Assembly: GCA_947503835.1 (NCBI GenBank)
Contig: CANNFM010000001.1
Span: 248,001 to 312,000 of the forward strand
Origin: an uncultured Aquimarina sp.
GTDB lineage: Bacteria > Bacteroidota > Bacteroidia > Flavobacteriales > Flavobacteriaceae
DNA length: 64,000 nt
Direction: 5' to 3'
Shown here: positions 9,393 to 20,800 of the stretch, piece by piece
Position numbering within the stretch: position 1 is the first letter of the stretch
Layout: each line of letters starts with the position of its first letter
Program-made: the position numbers and the translations under genes
The notes under the pieces: generated by a model
The model's database searches: none
What the model was told of the DNA's origin: nothing
Seen by the model: the letters and a program-made list of their open reading frames with translations, nothing else

Positions 9393-12300
9393 TATTTCCT
9401 TATTATTTGTCCATTTTTGATTCGAATAACCTCCGAGGTTCCGCTTGCCGTTACTTCTATAGTAAGAGAAGGGTATTTCTTGCTAAACTGCTTTAACACT
9501 CCAGCTCCTTTTGTTGAGCCCGGATTTAATCCCTGGCGACATACCGAACATACTTCTTGTTCGATATGGAACCTTACGGTTTTGCCTTCGAGTTGACCCA
9601 ATGTCATTTTTTTTGCTTTAACTGCTTTTTGTATGGCAGCATCCACTTTTCCGGTAAGATTTTGTTCTGCGTGCCCTTTGGCTCTAACATCATCACTTGG
9701 TGGTTTAAAAGTAGGGTCAGCTTTTCCTCCGGCTCTGGGTGACTTTCCTTCGAATAATTTACCATCAAGACCAGGAATATCTGTGTCTCCAACTCCAATA
9801 GTCCCACCTTCTAATTGCTTTTTCTTTAATTCTCTTCGAAGTTCTTTCCGTTCTATTCCTGTTTTCTCTCTTGCTTCTGGTAACTTACCTTTAAGCTCTG
9901 AAGTTTTTTGTGGATTTGAAGGTTTTTCTTCCAAATATGGACGCCCTCCCGTTTTACTATCTTTTACTCCGTATAAATCGTCTAAAACCTGCTTTGCAAG
10001 TTTATCTCCTGTTTTTTCAAGTTTCTTTAAACTGGCTGTAGTTTTATCATAATATTCATCAAGAAGTGCTTTAGCAGTCTTATCAGAATTATATTTATCT
10101 TTTAATCGCTTAAGCCCCATGTTATTTTTGTACCTATCTAATAGAGCATTTGCTGCTTCGGGGCTAGTTTTTGCTAATTTTCTATGTTTAGAAATCGGCA
10201 TTTTTTTATAGTCTACTGCTGGTTTGGCAGGTGTCTTATTAGTGGTAACCGGTGGTTTTTTTCCTGGAGTTTTGCTACCCACAATCGCTGGTGGTTTTTT
10301 TCCTGTACTAGGCGGCGTACTCTTTTTACCACCTCCGGGTTGATTAAGTCCTGTAGTTCTTGATTTGCCACGCATCCCGGTTAGATTTGTAACATCAAGC
10401 CCCACATTTCTAAGGGGTGCACCTGTTTTTTCACCTCCTTCGATATCCAAAGGAATGCATCCACACATTGCTTGCCCTCCTAACGGAGACATATGCCCAC
10501 CCGGACCTATTTCTGTTCCAGGGTCTTTACGTTTACCTTCTTTTCTAAAAGTATGATTATCATCAACATATTCAATTTTAGGTTTACTACAAACTTGTCT
10601 AGGCGGACATCTAAAAGCAGGACCAGAGCTAGAAGAGTATGCAGAATTGTCTGGCAGACATTTCCAAACACACCAACATACTGGGCCTGTAGCTGCAGGG
10701 TCTCCCATAACTTGCCATGATTTACCCTTAGGGCATCTCTTAACCGTCTTAGCACATCTCTGAAGCTTAACTCCTGATCGTAATTTTGGCATTAACTCCT
10801 TTACAGATCCTTTAGTTTTTCCCCATAATGACATCATAGCTCCCATTGCTGATTGATCGGCATCATTCTCTAAATCCTTATCGTTGTTTTCACTTTGACT
10901 TAAAGACGAAACTGCCTCTTGAGAGCTTCCGTTCTGTTGAACTACATGAGCCAACTCATGGGCTATAAGTGCATCTCCTAATAATGTGCCTGGTTGATAT
11001 TCTCCTTCATTAAAAGCTATATGATTACCTAAGGTAAATGCTCTTGCGTTATGCTCATCACTTAATTTTGATGCCGTACCATCAGTATGTGTTCGTACAT
11101 GTCCAAAATTTTCTCCAAATGCTGTTTCCATTTTGGTTTTTACACCATTATTTAGTGGAGTACCTTTTCCTAAACTTGATTTCACAGCACCGGGATTAGT
11201 ATTTGCTTTTGCGTTTCTGGTATTAGATTTAGCCATTGGACTTATCGTACCATCACTATTCGGTTCATTAGGATTATCGGAGAATTTTGAACTTAAACCT
11301 TCGGGAACTCCCATAACCTTGCCCGTAACAGCCCAAATTGCAACACTCCATTTCACACGACTAGTAACTAATGGAATATAAGCCTGAGCTTTTGTTACTT
11401 TGCCTCCTTTTCCGGTAAAGCGCTGAATTGCTTGTTCTAAATGCTTACCCGATTTTTTACTGTAATACCCAAGCCACCTTTCTATATAAGGGCACCCTTC
11501 TGATGTCCTACCTGTGCCTGCCAATGCATTATCTGTAGTCTTACAAACTGCCGCTTTTAACTGTCCAATAAATGAACTTTTAGTCATCTGTCCTTCCTCG
11601 AGACTAGTAACAGTATCATCTACAATTAAACTTTGTTCTGCATCATCTTTTGACGAAGTAGTATTAGTAGTAGTTGAATCTGTTTCAGCCTTTAGACTTA
11701 CTCTTGATGCTTTTTGCTGAATAGTATGTGTCAACTCATGAGCTAATAAATGTTTTCCTGACCTCGAATTAATATCATACTTACCTTGATTGAAGTAAAT
11801 ATTGTTACCATGAGTAAAGGCTTGTGCTCCCAAATCTTTATTCATTTGAATGGCCTGACTGCCCCTATGAATTTTTACATTGCTGAAGTCTGCGCCGAAA
11901 GCATTACCCATTGTATTTTGAGTGTCTGAGGATAAAGGACTACCCCCTCCTTTGGTAGCATTTAGACGGCTTTGTAGATCTGGAGTTGATTGATTTTGGG
12001 AAGTTTCAGATTTTTCTTGAATATCATCTTTAGTAGTATTAAATTCATCTTCTTTTTTCTGTAGCTTTTCTTTTTCTTCACAAGCGTTACATTTGGTTTG
12101 AATGTCTGCTTCAGGTTGCTCATCATTACTTTCAAAAATAGGTTTTTGCTGTACTTCTATATTACCTTGTGATAATTCATCATTTTCTTTTTTCTGTAAT
12201 TGTTCTTCTTGTTCACAATCACTACACTTAGTTTGTATAGAATTGGCATTATTTGCTGAAGTATTGCTTACACGTTGTACAACCTGATCAGCCATGGCAT

Positions 12301-12499
12301 CGGCCTCTATTTCGTATTTATCTTTGGGTTGGCCAATAGTAAGTTTAGGTTGTATTGTTTTTTGACTAAAAAAAGGAGTTTTAGCGTCATTAGATTTAGA
12401 GAAAAAGCTTCCATTCCCTTCTTTAGAAAAGAAAGGTTCTCGTTTCATTTGGACTTCATTTTGTGAAGCTGTGCTTTTTTGTACTTCGTCTACTTTCAA
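9392..12499 (-). CDS. DUF4157 eCIS payload with C-terminal deaminase-like toxin domain
   Basis: A 1035-aa protein. The N-terminal leader (REPFFSKEGNGSFFSKSN, IQPKLTIGQP, EADAMADQVVQ) matches the 1780-aa payload, and there are two CxxCExxExLQKKE motifs. It has two DUF4157 domains, with HELTH near residue 255 and HELAH near 515. A cysteine-rich stretch (about 600-690) and a Gly/Pro/Lys linker follow. The C-terminal 110 residues carry GHAEQN (HxE, near 943) and CSVCRQG (CxxC, near 984), the zinc-binding and catalytic signature of cytidine-deaminase-fold toxins. The start is a TTG preceded by an in-frame stop and supported by leader alignment with the other payload. It follows the eCIS structural genes and is coupled to the Lgt-like gene. 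Deamination of nucleic acid or nucleotides is the expected activity, inferred from the motifs. Confidence 0.87.
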   Translation of the reverse strand: MKVDEVQKSTASQNEVQMKREPFFSKEGNGSFFSKSNDAKTPFFSQKTIQPKLTIGQPKDKYEIEADAMADQVVQRVSNTSANNANSIQTKCSDCEQEEQLQKKENDELSQGNIEVQQKPIFESNDEQPEADIQTKCNACEEKEKLQKKEDEFNTTKDDIQEKSETSQNQSTPDLQSRLNATKGGGSPLSSDTQNTMGNAFGADFSNVKIHRGSQAIQMNKDLGAQAFTHGNNIYFNQGKYDINSRSGKHLLAHELTHTIQQKASRVSLKAETDSTTTNTTSSKDDAEQSLIVDDTVTSLEEGQMTKSSFIGQLKAAVCKTTDNALAGTGRTSEGCPYIERWLGYYSKKSGKHLEQAIQRFTGKGGKVTKAQAYIPLVTSRVKWSVAIWAVTGKVMGVPEGLSSKFSDNPNEPNSDGTISPMAKSNTRNAKANTNPGAVKSSLGKGTPLNNGVKTKMETAFGENFGHVRTHTDGTASKLSDEHNARAFTLGNHIAFNEGEYQPGTLLGDALIAHELAHVVQQNGSSQEAVSSLSQSENNDKDLENDADQSAMGAMMSLWGKTKGSVKELMPKLRSGVKLQRCAKTVKRCPKGKSWQVMGDPAATGPVCWCVWKCLPDNSAYSSSSGPAFRCPPRQVCSKPKIEYVDDNHTFRKEGKRKDPGTEIGPGGHMSPLGGQAMCGCIPLDIEGGEKTGAPLRNVGLDVTNLTGMRGKSRTTGLNQPGGGKKSTPPSTGKKPPAIVGSKTPGKKPPVTTNKTPAKPAVDYKKMPISKHRKLAKTSPEAANALLDRYKNNMGLKRLKDKYNSDKTAKALLDEYYDKTTASLKKLEKTGDKLAKQVLDDLYGVKDSKTGGRPYLEEKPSNPQKTSELKGKLPEAREKTGIERKELRRELKKKQLEGGTIGVGDTDIPGLDGKLFEGKSPRAGGKADPTFKPPSDDVRAKGHAEQNLTGKVDAAIQKAVKAKKMTLGQLEGKTVRFHIEQEVCSVCRQGLNPGSTKGAGVLKQFSKKYPSLTIEVTASGTSEVIRIKNGQIIRK

Positions 12500-12514
12500 C
12501 TTGCTTTATTTTTT

Positions 12515-13201
12515 TTAAAATCTTGTGGTGTCCTTTTTTATATTTTGCCGTATAATTTTTTTATTTAGATATTCTTTTGTTTTGGGATCGCCCCAGGGTA
12601 TTCTGTTGATTTGCTCTTGTAATCTAGAGGTGTCCTTGGGCGCTATAGGGTGATTTTTACTATTCTTTTGTATCCTGGCGACTTCATTAATATCTTTTAG
12701 TGTTATTAATTTAGTATCAACTTTATGGTTAATTTCTGTATGCTTTAGACTATCTTTTGGTACTTCCTCTAGAACTTCTTCTTTGGTTTTTTGTGATTCT
12801 TCTTCAATAATTTTGTTAGTGAGGTCAATAACTTTTTCAGAGTTACCCAGTAATAAATTGGCTTCTGCAACTGCTTTTATGTCTTCAATATCGGTAGCTC
12901 GTTTTTCTAACTTCTCGGTAATCTTGGTTAATTCTTTTTGAGCAACGGTATCTTCGGGGTCTTCTATTACTTCTTTAGAAAATTTCTTTAGAGCGATTTT
13001 GTCTTTCTCTATCTGTATTTCTTGAATACTGGGGTATCCAATCATTATAATGGGTATGGGGAAAAAAAGTAGTAGCTTCTTTAAATCATCTTTTTTAATA
13101 ATAAAATATACTAATCCGGCGCATAGTAGCATAAATAAGAATACTCCTAAAAATAGAAGTACGATTTCATATAGATAAAGATTATCAAATATTGATTTCA
13201 T
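12515..13201 (-). CDS. Unknown membrane protein with cytoplasmic coiled tail
   Basis: A 228-aa protein with two hydrophobic helices at about residues 10-33 and 40-58, followed by a charged, Lys/Glu-rich helical region rich in KITEKLEKRA-type segments. No named domain is recognised. It lies between the tape-measure gene (22 bases upstream) and the deaminase payload gene (15 bases downstream), on the same strand and without room for a separate promoter. A role in anchoring payload or particle at the membrane is possible. The remainder of the tail has low complexity and gives no enzymatic clue. Confidence 0.7.
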   Translation of the reverse strand: MKSIFDNLYLYEIVLLFLGVFLFMLLCAGLVYFIIKKDDLKKLLLFFPIPIIMIGYPSIQEIQIEKDKIALKKFSKEVIEDPEDTVAQKELTKITEKLEKRATDIEDIKAVAEANLLLGNSEKVIDLTNKIIEEESQKTKEEVLEEVPKDSLKHTEINHKVDTKLITLKDINEVARIQKNSKNHPIAPKDTSRLQEQINRIPWGDPKTKEYLNKKIIRQNIKKDTTRF

Positions 13202-13223
13202 GATTCTTACTTATAAATTTACT

Positions 13224-14849
13224 TTACCTCCATTCTACTTTGAGCATATCTTTCATCCATGGAAGCTTTATTAGGCTTAAGTTCCATGGAAGTCTATCCA
13301 ACAAAATATCCAGGGTTTTTTGTTCTACAAATAATTTCCAGCCGGTTTGTTCTTTTTCTAATTTTCCTTCTCGCATAAGAAACCCTTCTCGCAGACCATC
13401 TGGAGATGTGCTTCCTAATACTCCCCAATGTTCTATAACAGCTTCTAATAAATTATTAGCCTCTTCTTTTTCTTCATTGGTTAACACAACGGTATGATCC
13501 AGAGGTTGGTTTATTGGCATTTCACAAAGAAATTTTGGTAATACCATCTCATACTCTTTAGGATTTTCTTTTGCGGTAGCTAAAAAATGAAGTAGCACTA
13601 CGGCTTTACTTCTGGCATTAAAATCTATAAAACTCTTCTCCTCTAACAAGCCCAATTTTCTATAGAAAGAGCTCAAAAAAGGGTGAAGTAGCACTACCCC
13701 GGCATTATTAAAAAACTGAGGCGATTCTAGTTGCTCTTCGTCATATAATATATCTTCATTTTTGGCATCCTCATTTATAAAATTGTCAACCTCTTCATCA
13801 TCTTTTAATAGGGATATTTCTTTTTCTTCTGAATATATTTGAGTCTCTTTTTGTAGTATTTCGCGCAGAAAAGAATATTCGCTCCCTGTGTCAGTTTTTA
13901 TGGTTTTTCTTATATCACTTTCTGTAATAACCAATGAAGTTGATGGTAGTTTAATTACTTCTATACCTAACGAAAGGCTGTCCAACTTCTTTGTCTCCAG
14001 AATTACCGTTTTAAAGATGTGCTGCCAAATATCGATTTCTAGCGTTCTATGCGCTATGGGCATTGATTTGGGTAATAAATCTTCAAAAAGATGTTTAATT
14101 TCTTTACATAAATCTAATAGCTTACTTTGCGAAAATCCTGTATATAATTCAACTATCGATTTTAAATCTTTGTTAGTATGCTGCAATACCAATCGCTTTA
14201 GAGCTATAGGATGTTTTCTGAGTTTACTTTCTAATATGGTAACTGCATCTATATCCAATCCTAACGTTTCGAGGATTAAGGGCATCCAATCCTCATCGGG
14301 TTGGATAGTATAAGGAGGTAACCTTCCTTTTTCTAGCCAATACAACCATAAGTCAAAATAATGTCTCCTAAGCGATTGTCGATTATTATTCCCTGGTTTC
14401 TGTTCTTTATCTATATTCTCCTTTTCGATATTAGATTTTTCTTTAAAATAGTTTTCTGAACTCTCTTTTTGATTTCTGTAATGTGAGCCATTTTTTAAGT
14501 TGGATGAAGTATTCTTTTGATTTCCGTTTTTGACCCCAAAAATTCTTTTATCTATATTAAAATCCCTTAATTTCTCTTGTATCGTCTCTTCTAAAAGTTT
14601 AATAATTTTATTTACTATTTCATCGATGTTTTGCCTGCTATCCAAATCAATACGACCTATATCTAACTCAATTCTATCTAGACTAATCACTTCATCTTCT
14701 CCTACAATTTTGTCAAACATTATAGTAAGTTTAGGCAGTAAATCTTTTCGCACCAATTCACTCACAGTTTGCTGTATAGTGTATATTTTATCAGAAGAAT
14801 TAACTTCTAATTCTAAAACTTGTTTGCCTATGAGATGCTTGTTCGCCAT
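13224..14849 (-). CDS. Contractile injection system tape-measure protein (Afp14-like), locus 1
   Basis: A 541-aa protein of the CIS tape-measure family. The N-terminus (KQVLELEVNSSDKIYTIQQ, then LPKLTIMFDKI and DRIELDIGRIDLDS) and the C-terminus (NNAGVVLLHPFL, LPWNLSLIKLPWMKDMLKVEW) match the second copy at 52951-54564 and the known pattern of the family. It is thought to set particle length during assembly. It lies directly after the Afp12-like wedge gene, overlapping its neighbourhood by three bases, as in other eCIS clusters. The central third is Lys/Glu-rich and less conserved. Assignment is from remembered family features and from the internal paralogue. Confidence 0.9.
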   Translation of the reverse strand: MANKHLIGKQVLELEVNSSDKIYTIQQTVSELVRKDLLPKLTIMFDKIVGEDEVISLDRIELDIGRIDLDSRQNIDEIVNKIIKLLEETIQEKLRDFNIDKRIFGVKNGNQKNTSSNLKNGSHYRNQKESSENYFKEKSNIEKENIDKEQKPGNNNRQSLRRHYFDLWLYWLEKGRLPPYTIQPDEDWMPLILETLGLDIDAVTILESKLRKHPIALKRLVLQHTNKDLKSIVELYTGFSQSKLLDLCKEIKHLFEDLLPKSMPIAHRTLEIDIWQHIFKTVILETKKLDSLSLGIEVIKLPSTSLVITESDIRKTIKTDTGSEYSFLREILQKETQIYSEEKEISLLKDDEEVDNFINEDAKNEDILYDEEQLESPQFFNNAGVVLLHPFLSSFYRKLGLLEEKSFIDFNARSKAVVLLHFLATAKENPKEYEMVLPKFLCEMPINQPLDHTVVLTNEEKEEANNLLEAVIEHWGVLGSTSPDGLREGFLMREGKLEKEQTGWKLFVEQKTLDILLDRLPWNLSLIKLPWMKDMLKVEWR

Positions 14850-14852
14850 TTC

Positions 14853-17800
14853 TTATTTTAATATACCCTTGATCTGATCAAGAGATTTTGTATTTGCCAG
14901 TGATTTTACGTCTTCTATTTTCCATTCTTTAGCTATTTCTTTAAGAGGAAGTCCTTTTTCGCTTAAAATTTTAAGACTGGCTTTAAGGGTATTCATGTCA
15001 TCTTCTTTAATCTCATCCTTTTGATCAAGTGTTAGTTTATCTAGTAAATGCCACGTTGCATTTTTTAACAAGCCTAAAAAGGCTTCTATATTATTATCCT
15101 TTTGTAAACTATATCTCTTAAAAAAGTTTACCAGTTGTACATAACCAGATACTGTTGGGGTGTTTTGTAAAAAGAACACTACTCGCTCAAAGCTTTTTGT
15201 TTTCATTATATCATCATCAGCCAGTGTATTTATATTGGCGAGATATTTAGGTTTTCTTTGTCTTACCAAGGTCAATAAATCTTGTTCGGATTTATCTTTA
15301 GTTACTTCTTTTTTTACTACGTTCTTCGCTTTTTTGGGCGTAATCTTTTTAGTTTTTGATACTACCTTCTTTTTAATGTTTTTAGATGAAGTAGCTGGTT
15401 TTTCTAATGTCGCAGTCTTTATATCTGAAATTTGATCACGAACTGCGGTGTCATAGCCAGGTATTTCGTTTTCATCATTTTCATCATTTTCATCCTCCTC
15501 CTCACAACAAGACCAAAAAATGGTTCCTTCGGTTTCTTTAGGCAAGCAACATTCGTCATCATTTATCCATTCGTTATCCTCACAACTACAATCTCCTTGT
15601 TCTTCTGGTGTAGAAAGACATGCTGGTTCAGATTTTAGGGTTTTTATACAATGTACTAACGAACAAATAGGTAATCCCCATTCTGGCTCGCATATGTTTT
15701 GCATGGGATCATTTTTACCATTTTCAAGATCATATTTATATGTTTCTGAAACCTCTACCCATTCTAACCATCTTCTATATTTATCCTCGAAAGTGCACAT
15801 ATCTTGTGGGCTTAGCCATACAATATTTAATCCTACCAATGCCGGTATTTCTTTATAGAGTAGTCTTTCGAAAATTTGGCGAGATTCTTTTGTTCTAAAA
15901 CATTTTATCCATGATGGCAATGCAACAGTAGCCCAAAAAGAGTAAGGATCTGTACCTGGCAAATAATGAATCATATTGGCATCGGGGTTTTCTGCACAAG
16001 GATCATCCTTATCTATATCAGGTTGCCAATCTATTTCGCAACAATAATCGGGACAAATAGGCAATAGACAATTCTCGCCTCTTTGGTGTGCTAATGTGCT
16101 TTCGACAACTACAGGTTCTCGACATTCACTACTGTCTTTTGGCCTTAGTAATATATGCTCTACAAGATGCATTCCCGGATCATCGATACATTCTTTGGTC
16201 ATTTTAATGGCATCTTCTACTTCTTGCAGACACGTATATTGTTGTCGATGATATGCAAGTTCTTTACTTGTATCGATTATTTGAAAAGAATATGGGCCAT
16301 ACTTTGTTTTCGAAACGGACTCGAAGTTATATGCATTACTTGTAACCAATTCACAGAATCGAACAAATTCTAGTAATGCCTCAGAACAACACGAGTAACA
16401 ATTACTGCTTATAAATGGGTACTCTTCGTTACAAGCTTTTTCATCCTCATCAACTTCTTCATCACAGCCACAGGGTTGTAATTCGTTATAAGAAATTGTA
16501 TCATCATCATCAGGAGACCAATATAGTCTGTAGCAATATCCCTTATCTGTTTTATAAACCGGAAAATAGTTGATCAAATAGTATATGCTTTCTAAATCAA
16601 CATTTTGAACATCACCATCAACTGGAATCTTCTCTAAAAAGCATTTTAGAAAAGCATCGTTTTTATCTTCAGAGGGATTATCTTTAGAACATGCCTTGAT
16701 ACATTCTCTAGCGATTTCGACATATTCGCAAAGTTTATTAATTCTATCTGGGTTTTTCTTAATGTAGGCAATTATTGTATCGAGGTTTTCAGTTTCGGCC
16801 TTTAAGGTTTTTTTTCGTGGATCCTCAACTTGATCCTGAATAATATATTTGCTCCAATCCAGGTTTTCAATGATTTCTTTCCACACTGTAATTTGAGCAT
16901 CTCTTTCAGTTTCAGAGTTATACCAGCATGTATGATCTACTACAAAATAACTTGAAGAAACTATTTTAAATTTCCAGTATTGTTGATCACACACCGGGAT
17001 ATAATTTCTATCGTCCTCTGCGGCATAAACAAATTCTCGTACTCCTCCAGGAATGCAATTCTTACAGGAATCTATTTTGGTTGGAAATTCGCTATCCCAA
17101 GCATCTTCGTACGATTCAAAATCACATGAACTCTCTGCTAATACCTCAACGATACCTACATAATATTTGCCTTTTTCACAGAGCACTCTACAATTATTGG
17201 GAGTGTCGGCTAATGTGTAAAAATACTGGTACTCTTTTATCGCTTCTTCAATACTATCAAAACAATCTACACTATCCCATAGTAGTGTTCCATGATATTC
17301 ATTTTTATCAGGATTATCACACTCCTTATTATCTATCAATCCTTTATTAGGAACAACAACTCTGTATTTATACTTGTCTTTACATTTTTCAATTTCTTGA
17401 TCTTGTTCATCATTCTCTTCATCTTCATCAATTTCAACTTTGTAAATAGGAAATAACCCTGCTAGTTGAACATAACAATCGATTAATGTTTGCTCATCAC
17501 CTCCTATTTCATCTCTATTCGTTTTAGGAATAACAGCAATAAAAGAAGCTTCATTACAATTTTCGGCTTCAGGGTCTTGATACTCTTCTTTTACATTTAT
17601 TTTTCCATCATCTGCATATTCATCTTTATCTTGTGCCAGTTTAATTACTTCTAACCATTCTTTTGTCCATGCTGCCTCGGCTTCTTTACTAGTTTGATAG
17701 CCAACATAACTAATCAAGATAAACTTTTTACCACCGGCATCATCAAAACAAACTTGATAATGATAGATTTTTTTATCTTCTCGTGGACAAACAACAGTTT

Positions 17801-20800
17801 GTTTGGGAGGGCAAATTCTTAGGTCAATTGGCGGGGTTTTATCGCAAATATCCCTTTTGATACTCTCTGATTGCTCTTTTGTGTCACACAAATAAGAGTT
17901 CTTAGCAATAGGAGCATTTTTCTTATAAAATCTCCACTCATATGATTCTCTTTTATCTTCTGTCATTTCTGACACCACAAACTCTTCATTAGGTGTGGTG
18001 TTATTTGTGTATATCTTATTTATATAACTTGTTACTTCTTTTGCATCTTTTAGCGTACCCTTTGTGACTTCTTCTGATGACTTTTTAAACTTCTCGTTAT
18101 TATACTGTAGTGCTACCTGAGTATTTTTATCATTTAATGAAAACTCGGAAGCACTCTTTTTATCTCTTGATACTTTTAGTGACAGTCCTGGTAATTTTTC
18201 AACAAATTTTGCATAGGCCGAAGCGGCTTCTTCTTTATCTTTATAAAAGTCGCTGCTCATAAAAATTGGCTGTAATTCATGAAGTGAATTACTGCCTCCA
18301 TACACATATCTATATTCTGCAGGAGTCTGGACAACCTCGAACTTATAAATATGTTCACGACATAATGTAGCGCAACTTTTTAATGCTTCGATTGCAATAA
18401 CTTTATCAAAATTAGATTGTGCCCTTGCTTTTGATGAGAATTCGGATTCTGATTGCAGGGCTATATTTTCTGTTTCTTTTTCTGAAAGGGACCAAGTATA
18501 TCTTCGGGGCTCTTCTTTAACTAAAACTGGCAATTCATTATCTTTAAAAAATCGAAGTATTGCATTTAAGGCGGTATTACGCTCTGATGCAATTTCAAAA
18601 TCATTAGGTGGTAAGGTCAGAAATGAATCATAGGTATCTCTAAGTAAAAAATTGTATTCAGGATTTCCTTCATCTCCTGATTGCAGGTAATTTTTTTTGC
18701 TAGCCCCCAGCTCAAAAACTTTACTTATTTCTTGTAAGGCTTCTTTTTTAGAATCATAAACGCAATAGCTAACCAGTGGTGTTATAGTATCACTTACAGG
18801 AATTTTAAATCCGATTTTAGTTTTTTCTTCTTTGTAACTAGGTTTGGTCTTTCTATTGCTAAACACTTTTATACAACGCTCTATACTATCTTCTCTATAA
18901 TCTTTATACTCTTCTGAAATCGCAATAATTTTTTTCTTTTCATTCTTTAATAGTAATCTATAGGTGTTTTCTCCCTTTTCTACCTCATAATTTTTTGTAG
19001 AACTGCCTAAAACCTTTGCTTTTCGCCATGCTGCGATTACTTTATCTTTATCGGGATAACAACCCAATCCCTGAAAGGAAATTTTTTCATCTGGTATAGT
19101 AAGAGTCCATTTATATCCCGTATTATGTTCTGTTAAATACGTATCTAACTCTGTCTGCTTCATCATTTGCACCCACGCTTCCTCTTCGCTTTTAAAAGCA
19201 ATTTCGCTTGATATTTTTTCTTTTGATGTTGCGTTTTTAATATGCCATTTCCAACTAATAAGTGTATCAATTTTGGGTTGTAGTGGATTAACATCCAGGT
19301 AGTAATTTTCTTCATTTACAGGAAGCAAACGATATTCTTTGCCTTCCTCAACTATATCAGAAAAAGTTTGTTTATCAATATTTTTTATGAATTCTTCTTT
19401 CTTATTGATCGCTATTTCTTCAGAAGTTATCTTAGTATTCTTACTTCGAACGACTTCTGTACTATTATGATTTAGTAATTGTTGGCGGTAGTGATACTTT
19501 GTGATTTTAATATTCTCATGGGTTGGTTCTTCACAAAATATTCTGGCTATTACATCAGAATCGAAACCGTTTAGATTTTTTTCTAACGTTTTATAGGATT
19601 TAGAATCACGTAGTTTTAATAAAATATCTTTGGCTGCCAGATTCAATTCATTTTCTGACTCATAACTTATATTGCCTCTAAAAAGAAGATTTCCTTTTGG
19701 ATCCCTAAGTACTACTCTATGACATTCTGTTACTTCAAAATTGCATAGATTTCTTCTTTGATAATTGTTGATTCCTGATAATAAAGAAACTCTTTTTTCA
19801 AATCCCGAAACGTTATTGGTATTCCAGGAAGGTTGTAAATAGTCAAATGCTTTTCCTCGGTTTCTACTTAATTCTGCGAATTCATTTATGTATAATGATT
19901 GATCGTTAATCATTTCCTCATCGAGTTCGGATTCGCTTAATTTACCTTTATATTGAAGCAATGAATACTCTGTAAATTCTTCGCCAAACCTGGCTAACAA
20001 ATGATCAAGAAACTGCTTGCGTCTTGAAATATACTCTTCCTTATCTTCGGTTAATTCCTGAATAAGGTTTACATATGATATTGGGTGGGCAGTAATGCTA
20101 AAATAGTGTTGATCGGGAGAACTATCCTCTGATTTATTAGTAACTAAACTATAACTATCTCTTGTCGCGGCAAAAAAGGCCACATTTTTAGCCTCGGATC
20201 GCGCTTTACTGATCGTTTCATATCTTTTTGTCCCAACAATTAACGTTTTACTTGGAATACTTGGACATAACACAAAAAAGTAACCAAATCGATCTTTTAA
20301 AACCTGTATAGTATACTTTTTGGTAAAAAAAGAATCAATTAACTGGTTGATGTATATTGAACGTATGTTTACCGAAGGAAAAGTATAGGGGTCGACTAAT
20401 TCACTTCCCGATTCACAATAATTGCCAATAGAAAATTCTGTTCTAGGATCTTTTTCAAGTTTTTTTAATGCTGCTCGCCATTGCTCATCATCTTCTACAG
20501 GATACGCTAATATTGTGCCTTGATTTTGGGTGGTGTGATTATCATAAAATCTTAATAAACGTTCAATTTCGGGTACTGTTTCGGGAATCTGGGTAAAATA
20601 TGTTTTCTTTTCTTCTTGACTTCTCTCTTTTTCGAATTTCAGTGAAAACAAGGAACGAATATTAGCTAATTGAGAGGTATAATTTGCTAGTATTTGATCA
20701 TAGAACAGTAGATATCCTTTGAGTTGTATCGCTTGAGTTTTTCTTAATAATGATGCGCTATCTGGCAAACCTTCTTCTCCGATTCCATATACAACCGGGA

